A DNA stretch of 64,000 nt, from NCBI RefSeq assembly GCF_030864355.1, contig NC_083396.1, forward strand, positions 2,914,001 through 2,978,000, read 5' to 3'. A program made the position numbers and the translations under genes. How positions within the stretch are numbered: position 1 is the stretch's first letter; each line of letters begins with the position of its first letter. The notes beneath the pieces are model-generated. The model was not told where the DNA came from, made no database searches, and saw only the letters and a list, made by a program, of their open reading frames with translations. This document shows positions 43,350 through 54,990 of the stretch, one piece after another. Source of the stretch: Cutaneotrichosporon cavernicola. Taxonomy: Eukaryota > Basidiomycota > Tremellomycetes > Trichosporonales > Trichosporonaceae.

Positions 43350-44180
43350 ATGTCTCTCGCCCTCTCGGGCATCTCGCCACGCACGCGCAGCTCGAAGTGC
43401 GTCATCTCGGTTCCCGCCATCGACGACGCGTACGTTTTGGTCGGTCCTTCCGTTCACCACCCCAACGTCACAGACGCCGAACCGAACATGGCCAGCCCAT
43501 CCACGGGGCCCACCATCACAATCCTGGACACGAAACCCCCCGCCGTCACAATCTCGCCACCGTCGCCCCAATCCGTGATCCGAACGTGTCCACCCACGCC
43601 GGTCAGTTCCCCCCTACAACCGCGTAATCTCCTCCCGGCGCAGCCCGACCTCCTCGCCGCGCCTCTCCCTTTACGTCTTCGGCGGCAGGTGTTTGGAAGT
43701 GAGGGAAAGGACAATACAGCCAAGGAAAAGGGGAGAGACAAGGAGAACTCGAATTCGCCCTTCATGGACGCCAAGGACTGACAGAAACGCCGTGATGCCA
43801 AGGCCCGGGGAAAGCTCATCATGACAGAGCTGGCCAATCTCAAGGTCAAGTATCACTCCATGGTTGAGCGCCACGCCACGCTGCTGGCGCAGCATACTAT
43901 GCTCCAAGACGAGCATGGCGTGTTGGAGGGACAGCACGATGGCGTGCGCGACATGTTGGCGTTGCTGCAAAATAAGTACAAGTGGCTATTTCGCGAGTAT
44001 TGCGATCTGGCTCAGGAGCAAACTAAGTTGCAGATCGTCGTGATGCGGCAGGAGAAGGAGATTGAGCGGCTCAAGATGTTATATGAGGATCAACTGGCTC
44101 TCAAGAAGGGCAAGCGCAAGAAGCGCCGTGACTGGGCGGCATGGTGGGCTGAGTGGAAGCGCGGCATGGGGTTTGCGTAG
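43350..44180 (+). CDS. Basic coiled-coil protein (bZIP-like), 244 aa
   Basis: Exons 43350-43688 and 43785-44180. The 96-bp intron (CAG|GTGTTT ... CTGACAG) removes an in-frame TGA and joins LRLRRQ to KRRDAKARGKLIM in phase 0. The first 110 residues are Pro/Ser/Thr rich. After the join comes a short basic region, then about 85 residues of heptad-like helix (MVERHATLLAQHTMLQDEHG, LLQNKYKWLFREYCDLAQEQ), ending in a Lys/Arg-Trp tail (KKGKRKKRRDWAAWWAEWKR). The basic-then-coiled-coil order recalls bZIP factors, but the classical NxxAAxxCR signature is missing. It could equally be a structural or nuclear coiled-coil protein. Without the intron the product would stop at 147 residues. Confidence 0.6.
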
Positions 44181-44295
44181 ATTCGACAATTAGGCGATCT
44201 GATGATTGCGTGTGAGTAGTGTCAATACACGTAGATGTAAATAGATGTCAGCGCTTGTCACGGGTACGATATAAGCTGGTACAGTGATACAACAT
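44181..44295. other. Short convergent 3' region
   Basis: The 115 bp separate the stop codons of the coiled-coil and carrier genes, so their 3' UTRs are probably overlapping. No other signal. Confidence 0.45.
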
Positions 44296-45743
44296 CTACT
44301 TTGTGGCCCACCGCATCGTCGCCTCCCACACTGCCAGTGCCGCTGCGTTTGTCGGGAACGCCCTCAACACGACCGGCACGAATCCGCGATAGAAATTGCG
44401 TACGCGCGCAGCACTGTTCCACGCCAATCCCTTCTTGGGGTCAAACGTCTCCCGCCAGACTTGGCGGTACGTGTCGAAAACGCCCTTGTATCGCGGGGCG
44501 GTGGGCGAGTCGACCATGATCCGGTTCTTGACATTGTCGAGTGCTGGTGTTAGCTGCGGCAACAAGAAGACGACGAGATGAGGACGACAGCTGCAATTCA
44601 GGTTACCAGGTAGCAGCTGCCCGCGACGAGGACAGGTTCCCAGAGTCCCTGCGGCTCGCCCTCTGGGCTTGCGATACTCACGCAAAGCAGCGAACCAGTA
44701 CATGTTACTTGCCATGCCGCCGGCGACAAAGTTGGCGGCACCCTGCGACATCTCCCAGGACGTCCCCTTCCAGCTGTTGAACAGGCGGTTGAAGATCTCG
44801 AACCCTGGCGTGAGTGTGTTCGTCTGCCAGCAAATATGAGCGCCTTATGGGCCCTCGCTTCGCGCGACTCGACTCACCTCCAAACATGGCCGCAAAGCAC
44901 GAGCGGTAGATAAAGCTCGCCCCGAGACCGCGCCACATCCCCAATGGACCCTGTGCCGCACAAGTCTGACGCACGACATCGATCGGACCAGAGTATTGCT
45001 TCGGCACGTGTTCGGGCTGCACGAGCTGTAGTTGGAGCTTGCACTTGATCGTTTCTGTTGGGTGTGCGACGGCCGCGCTGGGATTAGCTTGAGCGGGCTA
45101 GAGGGCGAGAGGAGGAGAATCGAGCGATTGTGACGCTGCGAGGTTGGGAGAGGGGGGTGAGAGGGAGGGGGGGTGACGAGGAGGGTGATGAAGCACAGGA
45201 AAAAGGTGAGGGATGGAGGGTGGTGGTGCTTGGAGAGGTTGAGCCGACTCACTTTGTCCACCCGGCAAACAAGCCCGCAATACTATGTCCCGCCAACGTC
45301 AACCGACTGCCCGTTCCGTCTGGGTTCGGCTCGCTAAACCCCGCATCCTTGAGACATGCGCGGTAGTTGTGCAGCGAGCCCATGAGGATCGCGTCGGTTA
45401 TGCCCCATGATACGGCGGGGACTGAGGCGCCTTTGTACACTGCGAAGGCGCCCTCTTTCGTCACCGTCTTGATTAGACAGTCCCACGCGCCGTTGAAGGT
45501 CCCTGGTGGGGCGCATTGTAGTCGTGTCTGGTGTTAGTGACACTACATACTAAGAGGAGAGGACAAGAGGAGATCACCGCAACCTACCTTGATGGTATCA
45601 AACGGATGCCCGACTATCAACTTTGTCCATCCTGAGAGGATACCCGCCGCGAAGCCGATGAATGGCGAGTGTTGCTTGGGCGCGGGAGCGATACTCTCGC
45701 CCAACTCGTCGAGGACCACTTCTGGCACGACGTCGCGGGCCAT
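44296..45743 (-). CDS. Mitochondrial carrier (SLC25) family protein, 333 aa
   Basis: Inner-membrane solute transporter. Exons: 45743-45588, 45527-45253, 45077-44878, 44804-44682, 44543-44296. Three carrier repeats are visible. Signature 1 is GHPFDTIK joined across intron 1 to TRLQ. Signature 2 is AHPTETIKCKLQLQ, after intron 2. Signature 3 is PLDNVKNRIM, completed by joining exons 4 and 5. Between them are GMWRGLGASFIYRSCFAAMF and the C-terminal NFYRGFVPVVLRAFPTNAAA. The RGxxPxxxRAFPxNAxxF-type ending is common in carnitine, ornithine and basic amino-acid carriers. The substrate cannot be fixed from the sequence alone. Introns range from 60 to 175 bp, longer than average here. Confidence 0.9.
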
Positions 45744-46261
45744 CGTGCTTGCTTTTGGGTGTAAATGTCAGAGAGATTAGAGAGGTTAGAGAAGGAGGTG
45801 ATTGTCGACGTTGGTCATGTATCGAAATGCGTTAGCTGGGCCGCATGGGTCGCCCGTCTCACCCGTCGGCAAACGCGTCTCAGCCGGGTTGATCAATATA
45901 GGGTAAATTCCTGAAAACTCAAAACGTCAAGGGCCGGGTGAGTCGCTCGGGTCGCTCAGTGACAATGCCAAGCATCGCCTAGTTACAGTACCACCAAAAA
46001 GATAAAGACAACATCGTGTTTGTATCATATACTATGAAATATGCCTGCACGGTCAAACTATCAACTATAGCGTGTGTGAACCAACACAAAGTAGAAATTA
46101 TCGGCACTGTGATACGGGCAGGAGCACAGCGCAGCATGAGAAACGCATGCGGCGATGGGTAGGACACGATAGATAACAGGCCTTAAATTGCGAGCGACCA
46201 GGAAACCGACAACGTGTAGGCGGCAGGATGCAGAGTAACTGTTGAATCGTCCGAGCGAATG
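45744..46261. other. Intergenic, carrier promoter and 3' side of the large hypothetical gene
   Basis: The 518 bp lie between two minus-strand genes. CCCGTCTCACCCGTCGG-type repeats lie near 45850-45875. No gene is supported. Confidence 0.45.
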
Positions 46262-49200
46262 TCATAAAGCGTGAACAGCGTGAACAGCGTGAGCAAGGCG
46301 TTGGGATGGAGGCGAGATTGGGCGCGGTTTGAGCGACGTGTCCGTGCATACTATAGGGTTCATGCTCGCGGGCGTGTATGCGCGAGGTGTCTGGTAATTC
46401 GATGGCGTGGCCAGCGGTGAGAGCGACGCAGTCGGAGTGGTGTTGTGACTGGTCGTGGGGGTGTCGGTTGGCGAGGGCGAGGTCGAGGAGTGCGGGTGGA
46501 TTGTGCGGTGGCGGAGGGCCGAGCGGCGGTGCAGGTTCAATGGTGAGTAGCGCTTCGGGTACGCGCGGCGAATGCGTAACGGCGGCGTGCCGAGCGGGTA
46601 GGCTGGCATGGTTGGAGTGGCGTCGCACTCGAGCGAGTCCTCGTCGCTCTCGGCAATGGAGGGGCTGGTGGAGCGGCTGCGACCAAAGGTGAGCAGCGTC
46701 GCTGAGGCCACAGAGGGCAAGTCAACCTCGAGCTCGATACCAGCGTGTTCCCTGGGTGGGACAACGATGCTGAGAGGCTTCGTACTCGCTGAAGACCGGA
46801 TCTGTTGCGACATCCGGTTGCGGGGAGTGGAGACTTTGTACGTGGACGGTGTCCGCCAAAGAGGCCGAGTCGGCGACGAGATGGTGTATAACACGCGGTC
46901 AACGGCACAGACGAGGTCGGGACGAGCGATCTGATGTCAGTTGCTTTGGAATCAGGATGTCACAACTGACCTCCTGCCCAACTTGCTCGAGCAGCCATGC
47001 CAGACGCGCCCGTGCTTCGGCATCGAACACCTCTCCCAATGCACCTAGCCGCCGCTCCTCGTTCTTGACAGCTTTGAGAAGGGTACGCTCGACGGCCTCG
47101 GTGCTGCTGTCGGCGCCTGGTTGGAACAGGGTTAGGATAGCGCCAAAGGCAGTGAGGTCTTGAGGCTCTGTCTTGGGCGAGGCGTACGGCGAAACGCGAG
47201 TCCCATCCACGATGACGCACTGGCGGAACTTTTGCCGGCGCGAGCGGTCACCCTCGTCAAGGGAGGGACGGCGAGGCGACAGCTCCCCAACTAAGGGGAT
47301 AGTGCGCGGCGGCTTTCGAGGAGGGAAGGTGTAGCCTTTGACCAACGTGGACGTGCGCTCGAGTGGGGAGTGTCCAGCATCAGTTACGACCCCATGCTCA
47401 CAGTCGGCGTGTTGCGCCTCGACGTCGAATGCGGGAAGGAGGCGGAAGTCCTTGGTGGAGCGTGGGCGGTGTGTCCGGTCTGGGATGCGTGTGTATGTGT
47501 CGTTCACGTCAGGCATCGACTTGGCGAACCGTGGATACGGGGAGAGCGGCGAAGGGAATCCGGCGTCGTCCAACGACTTGACGCGCTGCCGGTCTGGGAC
47601 TCGAAAGGTTGTTGCCTTGGCCGACAATGGGAGCTCGCGCCTCGCTTCGTGGATGGAGAACGAACTCACCGAGAGGCTGTCGCTCAACGAGGTCATGGTC
47701 GCTGTCGAGTCGATGGTGAGCGCACTGCTGATTGTCGAGATCGACGCCCTGGCGTTGTACAGGTCAACAAGGTGCGATGCCGAAGTGGAAGGCTTGGACA
47801 GAGGTGAGGCGCCATGCGGCGCCTTGCTCCCCCCCTCGACAGGTGTGATGTCGTCGAGGTACTGCTCGAGGTCGAACGACACGTCGCGCTGGTGTAACGA
47901 CATGGCCGAGTCCTCTTCAGGAGACACTGTGCGGCTTATGGGGATGACAATGACGGGGAGACCAAACGCATACCGGAGCTGCGCAACGACCCCCGTCGTA
48001 TCCCTTTCGCCAGCAGACTCGACGGCGATGAGGAGGTCGGCAGCCTTGTCGCGCCCGACTCCGAGGTACCAGCTATCGACGTCGGCGGCAAGACGGTAGC
48101 GGAGGATGAGGAGATGGTCGACGAGAATTGTGCGCTCCAGAGGCCAGTGGGTGAGGCCGAGAGAGTTGAGGTCAGGCGTAGATTGGTAGGGTGACGACGA
48201 CTTGTGAGGCTGAAAAGAGAGGGAAGGCAGTGAGGAATTCGGGAACGTCGGGGAATCGTACGTTCCCAGCGTCGAGCATGGTGACGACGAGTCGCTGGTC
48301 GGAGTGCCCTGGCGCGGGCTCCCCTCCGAATCGTTCGAGCGAGGCGGCGTGGCTGGGAGGAGCAGCGCCGGTAAGGACGGCCGGCGATTACTATCGAGCG
48401 GTGGGAGCTTGAGGTTAGGGCTGGCCTTTGGCGAGAGCCACAGTGGAAGAGGTAACGTCCGTCGCTTGGTTGCACGGAGGGAGATACGAGACAGTGTGCG
48501 AGGTCGGGCACGGGTGTCTTCGGTAACCGTTGCGGAGGTGCGAGGCGGACGCCCGTCTAGACAAAAGAGTGCGAGGACATCCGGGAGGACATCGCCAGCG
48601 GGCTCTGGAAGCCGCTCTCGCATCGCAGACAGATGGTCGGCCACTGTCTGGGGTTCCATTCCAGAACTGAGGCGACGAACAACCCACGCACACAAAAGGT
48701 GCGTCGCATCTCCTGCCGATCGGGACGTCCCCTGCGCCCCGAGCCGGCCCACGAGGTGCACGATATTGACGAGGCCAAGCTGGAAGCGGACATCGTTGAG
48801 GGCGTTGATGACGGCCGCGGAGGCGAACGGCTCTGTCTGGATAACCTGCAGTTAGAGCTGTGGATGTGAGTGGGGGAGCTCACCTCAAGCTCAACTTCTG
48901 CCAGTTTCCGGGCGATCGATTCCACAGCTCCGCTTTCGCCGCGCCACCGCCGGCGGACGTACTCGAGGGTGAGTTCGTGGACGTGCGCTTCGATGACTGG
49001 ATGCAGGAGGTTCTCGCGGGCGAGGCGCACGAACGACTCGACAAGCTGGCGGCGAGTGAGATGGGGGAACGCGTGAGGCGGAATGAAACTGTTCGGCGCG
49101 GGCGCGGCCGGTGCTCCGGCTGGGAGCGCGAAGGGGAACAAGAGACGTGTTGGCGAGTGCACGAGTGCTAACCGAATACCGGTGGGCGGTGCCTGTTCAC

Positions 49201-49562
49201 ATGATGGTAACAGAAAGTGAAATGGCGGACGTGGCGGAGATCGAGTTTGGGTTTGAGAAGGCCAGTGTCCGGTGGCGATGGCGGTGGTCGGATGATGTCA
49301 GTGCATTGCTCTCCATTCCCCTGTCCCTTGCGCACCCGCCCCCAAAGTGATTAGAGCGGGTGAGTCATCGAGGTCGTGCACTCACACAGCGGACTGCGTA
49401 GCTTGCAGCAGCACAGTATTCCCGGACGCGGAGGCCCGCGAGGAGAGAGCGCCACGCGTACTCGTCGAGTGCGGCTAACGAGTCGTCAATGTTCCCACGG
49501 GCGAGGACCTCTGCCAGCGCGGCCTCGCGTGGACCAAACGGTGGCGGCGTGGGGTTCGACAT
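46262..49562 (-). CDS. Large hypothetical protein, four exons, 1009 aa
   Basis: Function not recognised. Exons: 49562-49386, 49192-48884, 48845-46971, 46930-46262; all joins are phase 0. The N-terminal 370 residues look folded and helical: EYAWRSLLAGLRVREYCAAA, IRLALVHSPTRLLFPFALPA, LVESFVRLARENLLHPVIEA, AAVINALNDVRFQLGLVNIV. A second folded block near the middle includes DHLLILRYRLAADVDSWYLG and LRYAFGLPVIVIPISR. Disordered Ser/Pro stretches separate and follow them. A helical segment (EERRLGALGEVFDAEARARL) precedes the last intron. The C-terminus ends with repeated His-Ala-Val. An ATG at 50000 would add 146 residues including a long Ser run, but that stretch looks like a C/T-rich leader. 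No membrane segment or catalytic motif seen. Confidence 0.65.
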
Positions 49563-50643
49563 TGTGGGGAGCTGCACGTTTGGCGTATGAGGTGGGGTGG
49601 GCGGGAGAGGCGGGGCTGCGGACTCAGAGAACCGGGACAGGTGCTGCCGGCGCAACCGCCGTATTGGGATGGAAGCGGTACGCTTGAGCAAGGTCAACTT
49701 GCCTGGGGTTGAAAGGGGAAGAGGAGGAACAAGAGAGAAAGAGAGGAGGGAGGAAGGTGGGGAGAGAGGTAGGGTTGGTGCGAAGGAGAGAGTCGAGATT
49801 GAGGCTGAAGCCGAGACCGCGTAGAGAGGGAGGGATGATTTGGGAGGTGATATGAAGGGATGTGAGCGTGGTGGAGAGAGGTTAAAGTAAGAGGACGAGG
49901 AGGATGAGGATGAGGATGAGGAAGAGGAAGAGGAAGAGGATGAAGAAGGTTGTCGGTGGTTCATGTTGTCCATCTTGGTACCATGGGGGTTCATTTCCAA
50001 GGATCGGAGTCGATGATGATCGTCGCGATCGAACAGAGTGGAACAACTGCGTAAGCGTGAGGGGCGTCAAGACGATGATGAAGGATGTGGAACGATTAAA
50101 TGGCAAGTGTAGGATATATACACGTAGCGTGAGTTAGGTAGTGAGGGAAGTGAGCGAGTCAGAGGTAGCGAGCACTGAACGAGGAGCGGAGTGTAAGCGG
50201 CACACACAATGCGTGTACCGTATCATTGCCCCACAGTGTGTGCCACACACCAGTCGGCCCGCTCTAGTCACATGTAGTTAGGTACTGTATGTCCCCTCGA
50301 TCCCCTCATCCCTCGGGGCTAGTCGTTGTTAGCCGTGCTTGCTTGCTCCTTGCCTCGGGGATGCAACGTGTTGTAACGCGGGCGCATGATTCTCGCAGCT
50401 CACAGGCACTTTTCCAAACGCATAGACCTCGGTACCTCCAGCCACCACATCAGCGTCGTCGGGCCACCCGCATCCATAGTACCCGCCGTGGAGCTGGGAC
50501 CACCCCCACGTTTTGACCGTGAGTTGGCGTCTCCATGCCTTCTGTGACTCCACTCTCCCTCCTCGCCATTCCATTCACCATTCCCCCCTCTTCACCCTCG
50601 AGTCAGAGTCCCCAGGTCCCGGAAAACGGGTGCCCGGGGGGAT

Positions 50644-50659
50644 GGGGGGGGGGGGGGGG
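50644..50659 (+). repeat. G16 homopolymer tract
   Basis: Sixteen consecutive G residues in intergenic DNA. Similar long G or C tracts occur at 33587 and 62870. Confidence 0.85.
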
Positions 50660-50755
50660 AGCGTAAGGGTCAGAGGACGCAAGGCTATTCGGGCTCGTTA
50701 CGCCTGCTATATTCAACTTTGCGGAATCGCTGCGTAGATCCGACAGTGCCTTCAC

Positions 50756-50915
50756 CCTCCGTGATCAGTCATCGTTGATCGCCCAGTCGTCCCCGGTCGC
50801 CGAGGCGTGATCGGTGCATCACAATCGATCAGCATCGCTCTCAGAGCGGGATCGATGGATCAGCTCCCTCTCCCACTCACTGACCACTGGGTTGAGGGAG
50901 ATCAGTGACCGAGGT
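50756..50915. repeat. Dense cluster of GATC sites
   Basis: About nine GATC tetramers occur within 160 bp, several as TGATCA/TGATCG, where chance predicts fewer than one. Possibly binding sites or the relic of a short tandem duplication. Confidence 0.5.
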
Positions 50916-51793
50916 AGTGATCGTGCCCCAAGCCGAATGGGTTACTAGTCGGGCGGGGGACCGGAGTGACTTGGGGCGTGAGTCGCGAGTTGTTGGGGTT
51001 CGGTTAGAGAAGGGCGTGAGGGCGCAGGTAACAACGTTGGAGGGAGGGGTGAGAGGGGAGAGGGAAGGTGAGGGGGAGAGACGGAGAGGAGCACGGTACG
51101 TTGGGGACGATATTGCGTGCCGTTAGAGGTGGCATGGATGGTGAACGTTTTACACGAGGCCGACAGGGTGCGAGTGCGAGAGATGTGAAGGTGAATAGGT
51201 GAAGACGTAAACGCCGACATCACGAGGAGACAATGGCAAGGTTGGAGAGGCCCATGCTTCTAGTGTCCGGGATATCCGGCTGCGGAGGGGAGAATGGCAT
51301 GTGTGAGACTGGTGTGAGGGCGCTACTGTTTCTAGCTCCAAAGCTCAGCAGGGGTAAGAACGCCACATGGCACATTCTGGCACGCGCGGCACAATGCACA
51401 TGACATGGACTGCCAAGTGCCCCATAGGCGAACTAGCCATCCCGTAGAGGCGTCGGAGTGGCGGGGACGAGAGATGCCGAACCAGAGTTTGAGAAGGAGA
51501 CGATGATATCCAAACATCAACGCCGAGCCATGTTCTCAACCTTGTTCCTCTGACCCTGTGGTCCGAGCCTACGGCTCGTCATTTGGTTCCGGGAATACCA
51601 AACCCAGGGAACCGCTCAAGCCAGAAACCTGTCACCAGTCGCCTGATCGCCTTCATCGGCCATCAGACTGCATATTACACGATGCATATGGACGCTACGC
51701 CTAAGGGAGCGTCGACGAGATGTGGTTCACTCTAAAAAATGGGATGCATGGGGACAGGGTGCCCCTGTGCTCAATGGGGGACTGGTGCGGAGC

Positions 51794-54304
51794 TTAGCTC
51801 GACGCAGGCGGCGCTTTGGTAGCAGCCTTGAGGGCCTGAGGTTAACATGCAACCATCCTGTACAAGCACGCACCTTCTCCAGCTGGTCGAGGTCCTTGTC
51901 GACACTGATGCGCTTCATCGGCTTGCCGAGTCTGTTCTGGATCGTCTCGATGTCTCTCTTGGAGCGGGCGTCGTGGATGAAGGTGACGGCGAGGCCCTTG
52001 CGACCAAAGCGACCCGTGCGGCCTGAAGTCAGCTCGAGCAACAGCTCTCCAGCAAACTCACCGATACGATGGATGTACGTCTCGATGTCAGGCTCCCAGT
52101 TACCCTCAGGGCCCAGGTCGGGGACGTCGTAGTTGACCACCATGTTGACCTGCTGGATGTCAATGCCACGGGCGACGACATTGGTGGTAATAAGGACCTT
52201 CGTCTTGCCGTCGCGGAACCCGTCGAGGACCTTGTCGCGCTCAGCATGGTCCTTGTCGCCGTGCAGGGAGGCGACCGAGTGGCCCTCAGAGACGAGGCGC
52301 TGGGTAATCTCGTCCGCAGTCACCTTGCGCTTGCAGAAGACGATGCTCTGGCCGATCGACATGACGTCGTAAAGGGCCGATAAGGCGTCAAACTTGGCGT
52401 GCTCGTTCTCGCACTCCAGCTTGAGCTGGGTGATAGCGTCTACCGTGATGTCCTCCTTCTTGAGGTAGATCTGGTTGGCGCTGGGTGCGAAGAGCTGCGC
52501 GAACTCCTGGACCTCGTCCGGGAACGTGGCCGAAAACAGCACGTTCTGGATCTCAGGCGGGAGTACCCTGCGAGTCAGATCAGAAGAGATAAGGTTACTC
52601 ACTTCTTGATGCGGAAAGTCTGGTCACCGAGACCCTGGAGCTGAATCATCTCATCGGCCTCGTCAAGAACAAAGACACGGATCTGCTTGGGGTCGAAGAC
52701 GCGCGAACCGATCATGTCAACGAGGGTACCCGGGGTGCCGATTAAGATCTGCTCGGTAAGACGGTTGCCGCGGCGCCAAGACTTGGGGACAGCGAGGAAG
52801 GTCTTGATGTCGGTGAACTGGCCGAGCTTGTTAATGACAGACTGGATCTGGCGCGCGAGCTCTCGAGACGGTGCCAGGCAGATGGCCTGGGGAGTCAGAA
52901 CGGCTGGGTCCACACGCGAGAGCATGTTGAGTGCGAAGGCGGCAGTCTTGCCTGTACCCGACTGCGACTGCCCGATGAGGTTGGTCGCGGGATTCGCGAG
53001 GAGCATCGGCAGCGCCTTCTCCTGAATCTTGGAGGGCTTCTGGAAGCCAGCGCCGTAGATTCCCTTGAGCAGATCGGGGTGACTGTTGTCAGTGATCGTC
53101 GCTTCAAGTGACATACAGAGGAAGCTCCTCGAAATTCTTGACCGAGTAGAGTGGCGAGTTGGGGTCGGCCTGCTGGTCGGCAAGCTTGACCTCAACCTGG
53201 AAGTCGTTGGAGATGAGGCCCGACACGTCATCGTTCATGTCGACCGAGTCGCCGGCGACAGAGTCTGAGGGGTTGCCCCAGCCTAGTGTTAGCATCCTTC
53301 ATCGCGTGCAAAGGCCCGGCGATCGAGATCGACAGACCCCTTCCTCAGTTGACGAGGCTGGAAGCTGATAACGCACCGTCGTCCATCTCTGCCTTCCTTT
53401 CACCCGTGGGCTGGTCGGGTGCTACTTCCGCAGGCTTTGGTTCGTCCTCGTTCTCCTTTGCTGGGAAGGCGGGGGCGCTGGAGGAAGGTACGCGGTCCTT
53501 GACGCTAGCGAGAGCCTTGCCAAAGAGAGGGTTGGCAGTGTTGGGCTTTGGGCGTTCCTTGGGGGCAACTGGGGCGTCGGTGGAGAGGCCGCCGATACGA
53601 GATGCGAGGGAGGCCACGCCGGGGGAAGATTCGCGAGCTGGGGTTAATGGCTCGTCTTGTCAGTGGTGTGGGTGAGCAGCGAGGAAGGTGGGGATGACGA
53701 TGGTGACGGAGAGGACGTACCAGAGTTGTCTGCGTTTGAAGTATCAGGAGGAGCTAAGTGTCAACAGCTTTTGACAAGGGAGTGATGAGATGGAGAGAGA
53801 TGAGAGGATGAAGGATGAGAGAGATGATAGATGGAAAGACAGAGAGATGGAAGGAGTAGGAGGGAGAAGGGTGGTGTAGGAGAGGAGGAGGGGGGTTGAT
53901 AGGGAGGGGAAAGGTGAGGAGGGGTGATGAGGTGTGGACGCGCCGACAGGAGGACAGTGCACTCATCAATGACCCACAATTCCTCCTCGCAAATGTCGCA
54001 GTCTCAGTCGCAACCCGCCCATCTTCCCCTGCAGATCCTCTCGCAACCGCTCCTCGTTCCTTCAGCCTCCAATTCCTCCAGCCTCCAAGCTGTAAGCCAA
54101 CAGCTCTTCCGCAAGTAAACCCATCATCAGACCAGAGCTTCAACTCCTCCGCTCACACAACCCTTCCAACAGCAAATCTCCAGCCTCCACCTCCCTCCAC
54201 ACCATCTTTTGACGAGACTCACCCATCCCACCAAGTCTCTTGCGGAGATCGTTGTCGTCTTCGTCTTGGTCCGAATCCGCGTCTGCCCAATCTTTAGTTG
54301 ACAT
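51794..54304 (-). CDS. DBP5: ATP-dependent DEAD-box RNA helicase DBP5/DDX19, 572 aa
   Basis: Remodels mRNPs at the cytoplasmic face of the nuclear pore during mRNA export. Exons: 54304-54223, 53753-53721, 53637-53377, 53282-53117, 53082-52603, 52567-52062, 52022-51874, 51835-51794. The acidic N-terminus [20 protein letters not shown] is spliced over a 469-bp intron to a 33-nt exon. Motifs in order: [15 protein letters not shown] (DBP5-type N flank), [14 protein letters not shown] (Q motif), [10 protein letters not shown] (I), APSRELARQ (Ia), GTPGTLVD (Ib), LDEADEM (II), FSATF (III), VFCKRK (IV), [10 protein letters not shown] (V) and [11 protein letters not shown] (VI, joined across a 39-bp intron). 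The wording matches DBP5 rather than other DEAD-box helicases. The tail [13 protein letters not shown] comes from a 42-nt last exon. Confidence 0.94.
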
Positions 54305-54990
54305 TGTGGAGGTGGGTGGAGGGGGATGAGGGTGGGGGTAGCGCGGTGGTCCGTGCGTTGGTCCAATGTAGGGTCTCACACGTGGATCGGTGAATCGGTG
54401 GAGCAGTGCAGAGCAAGATACCTGCACAAGTGGACAAGTGGACAAGTTGTGGCGCGATGTAAACAGGTGTACAGTCCCAGTGTACACAAAGCGGGTGGAT
54501 GGAGTGTTGAGTAAATTCGGGGATCGCGGGGCACCCTTGTCTTATATTAGTGCGCTGACGTCGGGCGGCGGCAAGGTGGGCTGCATCAGGTCCCAAGCCT
54601 TGGGTGGTGAGGTACAGCCAGCCAGTCAACAACAGTACAACAGTACAACAGACAGCCACAACCACCGGCACGTGTCGAGTAACTACAATCACGACCACGT
54701 TTAGCATGAGTTCAAGTATGCTCAAGTATGCTCGAGTATGGAGCTCAGGTGCGGTACTTCATGAGCGGGTGAGCGGTTGAGCAGCCGCGTCGATCTAGCG
54801 CACTGCTGCCCCGTCGTCATCCAACCGCTCGTCATTGCAACTCTCAAGACACGATTCATACTCCCTCTCCACCGTAGTACACTGCTACTTCGACACACAA
54901 ACAGTCTACACCAACACACAACGCTCTCCACGAGCCGCCGAGATCGATGTTTCACGCTGGCCCCGGCCGCAACCACACCACGCCCCCATC
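54305..54990. other. Intergenic, DBP5 promoter and CCR4 3' side
   Basis: The 686 bp lie between two minus-strand genes. Short direct repeats occur: CAAGTGGACAAGTGGACAAG near 54425, CAACAGTACAACAGTACAAC near 54629 and AAGTATGCTCAAGTATGCTC near 54716. No gene. Confidence 0.5.

Larger units (their letters stand above)
49563..51793. other. Leader of the hypothetical gene and gene-free region
   Basis: 49563-50000 is an open but low-complexity leader with a CT-type simple repeat (49888-49945, Ser codons on the minus strand). 50001-51793 holds no supported gene. It contains a G16 tract (50644-50659) and an unusually dense group of GATC/TGATCA sites (50756-50915). Read on the minus strand it also contains the DBP5 3' side near 51700-51793. 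Confidence 0.5.

Noticed and set aside
43695..43784. Alternative donor GTGAGG at about 43700 in the coiled-coil gene
   Set aside because: It joins in the wrong phase and meets a TGA after three codons; the CAG|GTGTTT donor keeps the frame.
49563..50000. N-terminal extension (146 codons with a Ser run) of the large hypothetical protein
   Set aside because: Composition matches the pyrimidine-rich 5' leaders seen elsewhere; the ATG at 49562 has a good context and starts the folded part.
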